A stretch of DNA of 64,000 bases from Streptomyces sp. NBC_00490 (lineage in GTDB: Bacteria; Actinomycetota; Actinomycetes; Streptomycetales; Streptomycetaceae). Numbering within the stretch: position 1 is the stretch's first letter; the number at the start of each line of letters is the position of its first letter. Of this stretch, positions 63,342 through 64,000 are shown in pieces. Location of the stretch: positions 2,604,001-2,668,000 of the forward strand of contig NZ_CP107869.1 in the NCBI RefSeq assembly GCF_036013645.1. Reading direction: 5' to 3'. The position numbers and the translations under genes are program-made. Under the pieces are notes generated by a model, which saw nothing but the letters and a program-made list of their open reading frames with translations, made no database searches and was not told the origin of the DNA.

Positions 63342-64000
63342 ATGTCCCGTAGACACCACCGTTCCCTCCAACTCGCCGCCGCCACCGCCCTCATGGTCAC
63401 CGCGGCCACCGCCTGCAACGCCGCCGCGAAGAGCGACGCCTCCGACAGTGCGAGCGGCGGCAGCGGCAAGACCTTCACCCTCGTCACGCCCGACGCGGTC
63501 GGTCAGAACGAGTTCCTGAAGCTCGCCGTCAGCGGCGTCAAGGCCGCGGCGAAGCAGCACGACGGCTCGCAGAAGGTCTACGAGTCCACGGACACCGCCT
63601 CCCAGCAGCAGAACGTCCAGGCCGCGGTGGACGCCAAGCCGGACGTCGTCGTACTGGTCGGCTTCGAGTTCGCCGACCTCGTCGCGCAGCAGGCTCAGAA
63701 GAACCCGAAGCAGCAGTTCCTGATCATCGACGCCTGCACCGCCAAGACCTTCGAGAACGTCAGCTGCGCGGTCTTCCGCGAGCACGAGGGCGTGTACCTC
63801 GCGGGCGTCGAGGCCGGTCTGCTCAGCGAGTCGGGCAAGGTCGGCGCGGTCGACGTCCTCGACACCCCCCAGTTCCGCCGCTACAGCGACCCGTTCGCGG
63901 CCGGCGCCAAGAAGGTCGCCGCCAAGACCGAGACGGGGACGCGCTTCGTCGGCGGCCAGTCCCCCTTCGACGACTCGGCGCGTGCCAAGGAGCAGGCGAA
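63342..64000 (+). CDS. BMP-family ABC substrate-binding lipoprotein (3' truncated)
   Basis: Open to the right edge of the window; 219 codons visible. N-terminal signal peptide with a lipobox-like ATAC (AAATALMVTAATACNAA), then a BMP/PnrA-type fold: FTLVTPDAVGQNEFLKLAVSGVKAAAKQ, QAAVDAKPDVVVLVGFEFADLVAQQAQKNPKQQFLIIDAC and EHEGVYLAGVEAGLLSESGKVGAVD. BMP proteins bind nucleosides, so this may take up methylthioadenosine or another purine compound; context next to mtnA supports this but does not prove it. Confidence 0.85.
   Translation, partial: MSRRHHRSLQLAAATALMVTAATACNAAAKSDASDSASGGSGKTFTLVTPDAVGQNEFLKLAVSGVKAAAKQHDGSQKVYESTDTASQQQNVQAAVDAKPDVVVLVGFEFADLVAQQAQKNPKQQFLIIDACTAKTFENVSCAVFREHEGVYLAGVEAGLLSESGKVGAVDVLDTPQFRRYSDPFAAGAKKVAAKTETGTRFVGGQSPFDDSARAKEQA

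Noticed and set aside
62019..63785. Extension of mtnA upstream to 63785
   Set aside because: The added part is antisense to the BMP lipoprotein and the leader ORF; MtnA homologues start near MPQELRAVDW with a good AGGAG site.

Overview
The window reads as a chromosomal core segment of a Streptomyces species. It is very GC-rich with strong third-position GC bias and GTG/TTG starts. It carries gene sets characteristic of the genus: a histidine kinase/roadblock/DUF742/GTPase/P450 conservon of the rar (cvn9) type, the Pup-proteasome locus, gylR-glpFKD, and one TTA (bldA) codon. No rRNA, tRNA, CRISPR array, insertion sequence or prophage was seen.

Layout. 1-2.5 kb: the 3' part of an APC permease and an RluA-type pseudouridine synthase. 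2.5-7.0 kb (minus): the five-gene rarABCDE-like conservon ending in a P450 with an unusual ExxR region and a long C-terminal tail. 7.3-14.6 kb: a TetR regulator facing a four-gene operon (two DUF1989 proteins, a biotin-dependent urea/guanidine carboxylase, allophanate hydrolase). Current family knowledge makes this more likely a guanidine than a urea pathway. 14.7-26.9 kb (minus): HelY-type helicase, lipid kinase, TatC, TatA, two small proteins, PafC, PafB, two FKBPs, PafA and an MFS exporter. 27-28 kb: a LacI regulator. 28.1-34.3 kb (minus): PrcA, PrcB, an endonuclease VII-like HNH protein overlapping prcB, Pup (ending Gly-Gly-Glu), Dop and the ARC/Mpa ATPase. 34.8-40.3 kb: ferredoxin, exported protein, TrmI, site-2 protease, RecB-like nuclease, NarL-type regulator. 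40.4-44.7 kb (minus): two tandem peptide-binding lipoproteins without a transporter, and a HAD phosphatase. 44.9-48.4 kb (minus): MetH. 48.7-53.9 kb: gylR-glpF-glpK-glpD. 54.0-64.0 kb: a SUKH protein, then a methionine-salvage region.

Methionine salvage. The region encodes an RbsABC-like transporter with MtnK, then MtnD-MtnC-MtnB, a convergent MtnA, and a truncated BMP-family lipoprotein at the right edge. MtnK-A-B-C-D covers methylthioribose to ketomethylthiobutyrate. The nucleosidase/phosphorylase and the final transaminase are not here.

Most notable observation. Three tiny ORFs of 21-25 codons, all ending in a Cys-Arg motif, sit one upstream of each of three methionine-salvage transcription units. 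They look like one family of cysteine-sensing attenuation leader peptides. Other points are a perfect 22-bp operator before the carboxylase operon, two matching GylR operators, a metH leader with two mutually exclusive hairpins, a palindrome before tatA, and a low-GC HNH gene inside the proteasome operon.
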